This document shows positions 4,783 to 5,181 of a stretch of DNA of 5,181 bases, piece by piece. A model generated the notes under the pieces. It saw nothing but the letters and a program-made list of their open reading frames with translations. It was not told where the DNA came from and ran no database searches. A program made the position numbers and the translations under genes. The DNA is from a bacterium. GTDB lineage: Bacteria; BMS3Abin14. Location: NCBI GenBank assembly GCA_022865845.1, contig JALHUC010000057.1, positions 1 through 5,181 of the forward strand, written 5' to 3'. Each line of letters begins with the position of its first letter. Position 1 is the stretch's first letter.

Positions 4783-4839
4783 AGTTTGGTGTTTGAGGTT
4801 TGAAGTTATACTAAAAGCCCAAACCCTGAAACTCCAACT
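4775..4839. repeat. Heptamer tandem array 6 (degenerate NRGTTTG) with opposite-strand heptamers
   Basis: GAGTTTG, AAGTTTG, GTGTTTG, AGGTTTG and AAGTTAT follow each other from 4775 to 4809. After 9 bp come CCAAACC, CTGAAAC and TCCAACT (4819-4839), whose minus-strand reading (AGTTGGA, GTTTCAG, GGTTTGG) belongs to the same type. The two halves could fold into an imperfect hairpin. The first unit overlaps the stop codon of the membrane-protein gene. It is decayed relative to arrays 1, 2, 4 and 5. Confidence 0.65.
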
Positions 4840-4886
4840 GCTTTTGTCATCGCGAACCGTTACCCATGTGGCTTGTCGCGGAGAAG

Positions 4887-4935
4887 TTATGCCGCCTCGC
4901 CAAGGCGAAGCTGAAAGCGAAGACTGGAGGCATAA
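4887..4935. repeat. Imperfect inverted repeat with nested hairpin
   Basis: TTATGCCGCC (4887-4896) and GGAGGCATAA (4926-4935) pair at nine of ten positions. Inside them TCGCC-AA-GGCGA (4897-4908) is a second palindrome. The structure resembles small dispersed intergenic palindromic elements rather than any coding sequence. Confidence 0.55.
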
Positions 4936-4960
4936 CGAAGACGGAAGCGATCGCGGTTTT

Positions 4961-5054
4961 TATAAAAGCGATAAGTGCTGTCTCTCGCAGAGGCGCAGAG
5001 TTCGCAGAGGAAACCTTTGATCTTGGGAAAAGCACGATTACTATAAAAGCGATA
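4961..5054. repeat. 13-bp direct repeats flanking three CGCAGAG units
   Basis: TATAAAAGCGATA occurs at 4961-4973 and again at 5042-5054, 81 bp apart. Between the copies lie three CGCAGAG motifs (4986-4992, 4994-5000, 5003-5009) at 8- and 9-bp spacing. GTGCT (4975-4979) and AGCAC close to the inner side of the second copy are complementary. CGCAGAG-rich spacers are, from memory, a common dispersed repeat type in environmental bacterial genomes. Confidence 0.65.
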
Positions 5055-5079
5055 TTTTACCACAAGGGCAGTGAGGACA

Positions 5080-5108
5080 CCCTTCGACTGGCTCAGGGCA
5101 GACTGAGA
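5080..5108. repeat. Degraded half of a CTTCGAC..GCTCAGGG palindromic repeat
   Basis: The stretch CCCTTCGACTGGCTCAGGG (5080-5098) resembles the widespread intergenic element that reads CCTTCGACAGGCTCAGGGC and normally returns as its complement (GAGCCTGTCGAAGG). Here only the inner CTCAG/CTGAG pair (5092-5096, 5102-5106) remains, and the far arm is missing. Identification is from memory of the motif. Confidence 0.45.
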
Positions 5109-5154
5109 TAACCTGAAGCTACAAACCACGGCTGCGGGTTCGACTTTACCGATC

Positions 5155-5168
5155 ACAGATAACAGATA
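5155..5168. repeat. Two-unit heptamer repeat (ACAGATA x2)
   Basis: ACAGATA is present twice in tandem. Two units alone would be unremarkable; it is listed because the period is again seven, as in the six larger arrays of this window. Confidence 0.4.
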
Positions 5169-5181
5169 GCCAGCTCTGCAC

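Larger units (their letters stand above)
4783..5181. other. Gene-free region, mosaic of short repeats
   Basis: About 400 bp with no credible gene. The open frames here are short, in several overlapping frames, have no ribosome binding site, and translate repeat sequence. The region holds the tail of array 6, an inverted repeat at 4887-4935, CGCAGAG repeats at 4986-5009, a 13-bp direct repeat at 4961 and 5042, and a degraded palindromic element at 5080-5108. Confidence 0.75.

Noticed and set aside
4947..4954. GCGATCGC, the cyanobacterial HIP1 octamer
   Set aside because: I noticed it only once in the window, whereas HIP1-bearing genomes carry it densely, so it does not support a cyanobacterial origin.
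5130..5150. tRNA-like T-arm (GGGTTCGACT)
   Set aside because: The flanking bases do not pair to form a T stem, and no acceptor, D or anticodon arm can be found.
4748..5156. Overlapping open frames at the right end
   Set aside because: They translate dispersed repeat sequence (for example CGCAGAG units read as LCELCASARD) and have no ribosome binding site.

Overview
The window carries six protein-coding genes that I can support, all short to mid-sized and ordinary in appearance, set in intergenic spacers crowded with short tandem repeats. The clearest unusual feature is at the DNA level. At least six separate tandem arrays occur, every one with a 7-bp unit, and the unit sequence differs from spacer to spacer (CTCTACA; AGTACCC/GGAACCC; GTGTCTR; CCCGAAA; AGTACCC/AGGAGCC; NRGTTTG). 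Most abut a stop codon or a ribosome binding site, and several are accompanied by inverted repeats. The host looks like a Gram-negative bacterium, because an outer-membrane beta-barrel-like protein with a signal peptide is present. GC content is a little above half by eye and Shine-Dalgarno sequences are strong. The gene set and the repeat-rich spacers would suit Desulfobacterota or a related lineage, but I cannot fix the taxon from the sequence.

Layout. 1-128: a CTCTACA array running into a 12-bp-arm inverted repeat that includes the stop codon of the first gene. 117-1085 (-): a protein with a helical N-terminus, a Pro/Ala/Lys-rich linker and a C-terminal TIR-like nucleotide-binding domain in which the expected catalytic residues seem to be replaced. 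1086-1253: spacer with a possible -10 element, a small hairpin and a 12-unit heptamer array. 1254-2057 (-): a class I SAM-dependent methyltransferase. 2058-2253: divergent spacer with a TATAAT box and a GACGT/ACGTC palindrome. 2254-2442 (+): a 62-aa conserved-hypothetical-type protein starting at GTG. 2488-2751 (-): a DUF4031-like protein. 2752-2997: spacer with an 11-bp-arm inverted repeat and two heptamer arrays. 2998-3180 (+): an FmdB-type zinc ribbon. 3186-3238: another AGTACCC array. 3258-4313 (+): a secreted, probably outer-membrane, beta-rich protein. 4423-4782 (+): a small four-helix membrane protein whose stop codon lies inside a degenerate heptamer array. 4783-5181: no gene, but a mosaic of short direct and inverted repeats.

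I see no pathway that joins these genes. The methyltransferase and the TIR-like gene lie in the same direction and might share a transcript that would cross the heptamer array between them. FmdB, the outer-membrane protein and the small membrane protein also run in one direction, but arrays or promoter-like sequence separate them. The most notable single protein is the TIR-like one, as a possible pseudoenzyme. The most notable system-level signal is the family of heptamer arrays.
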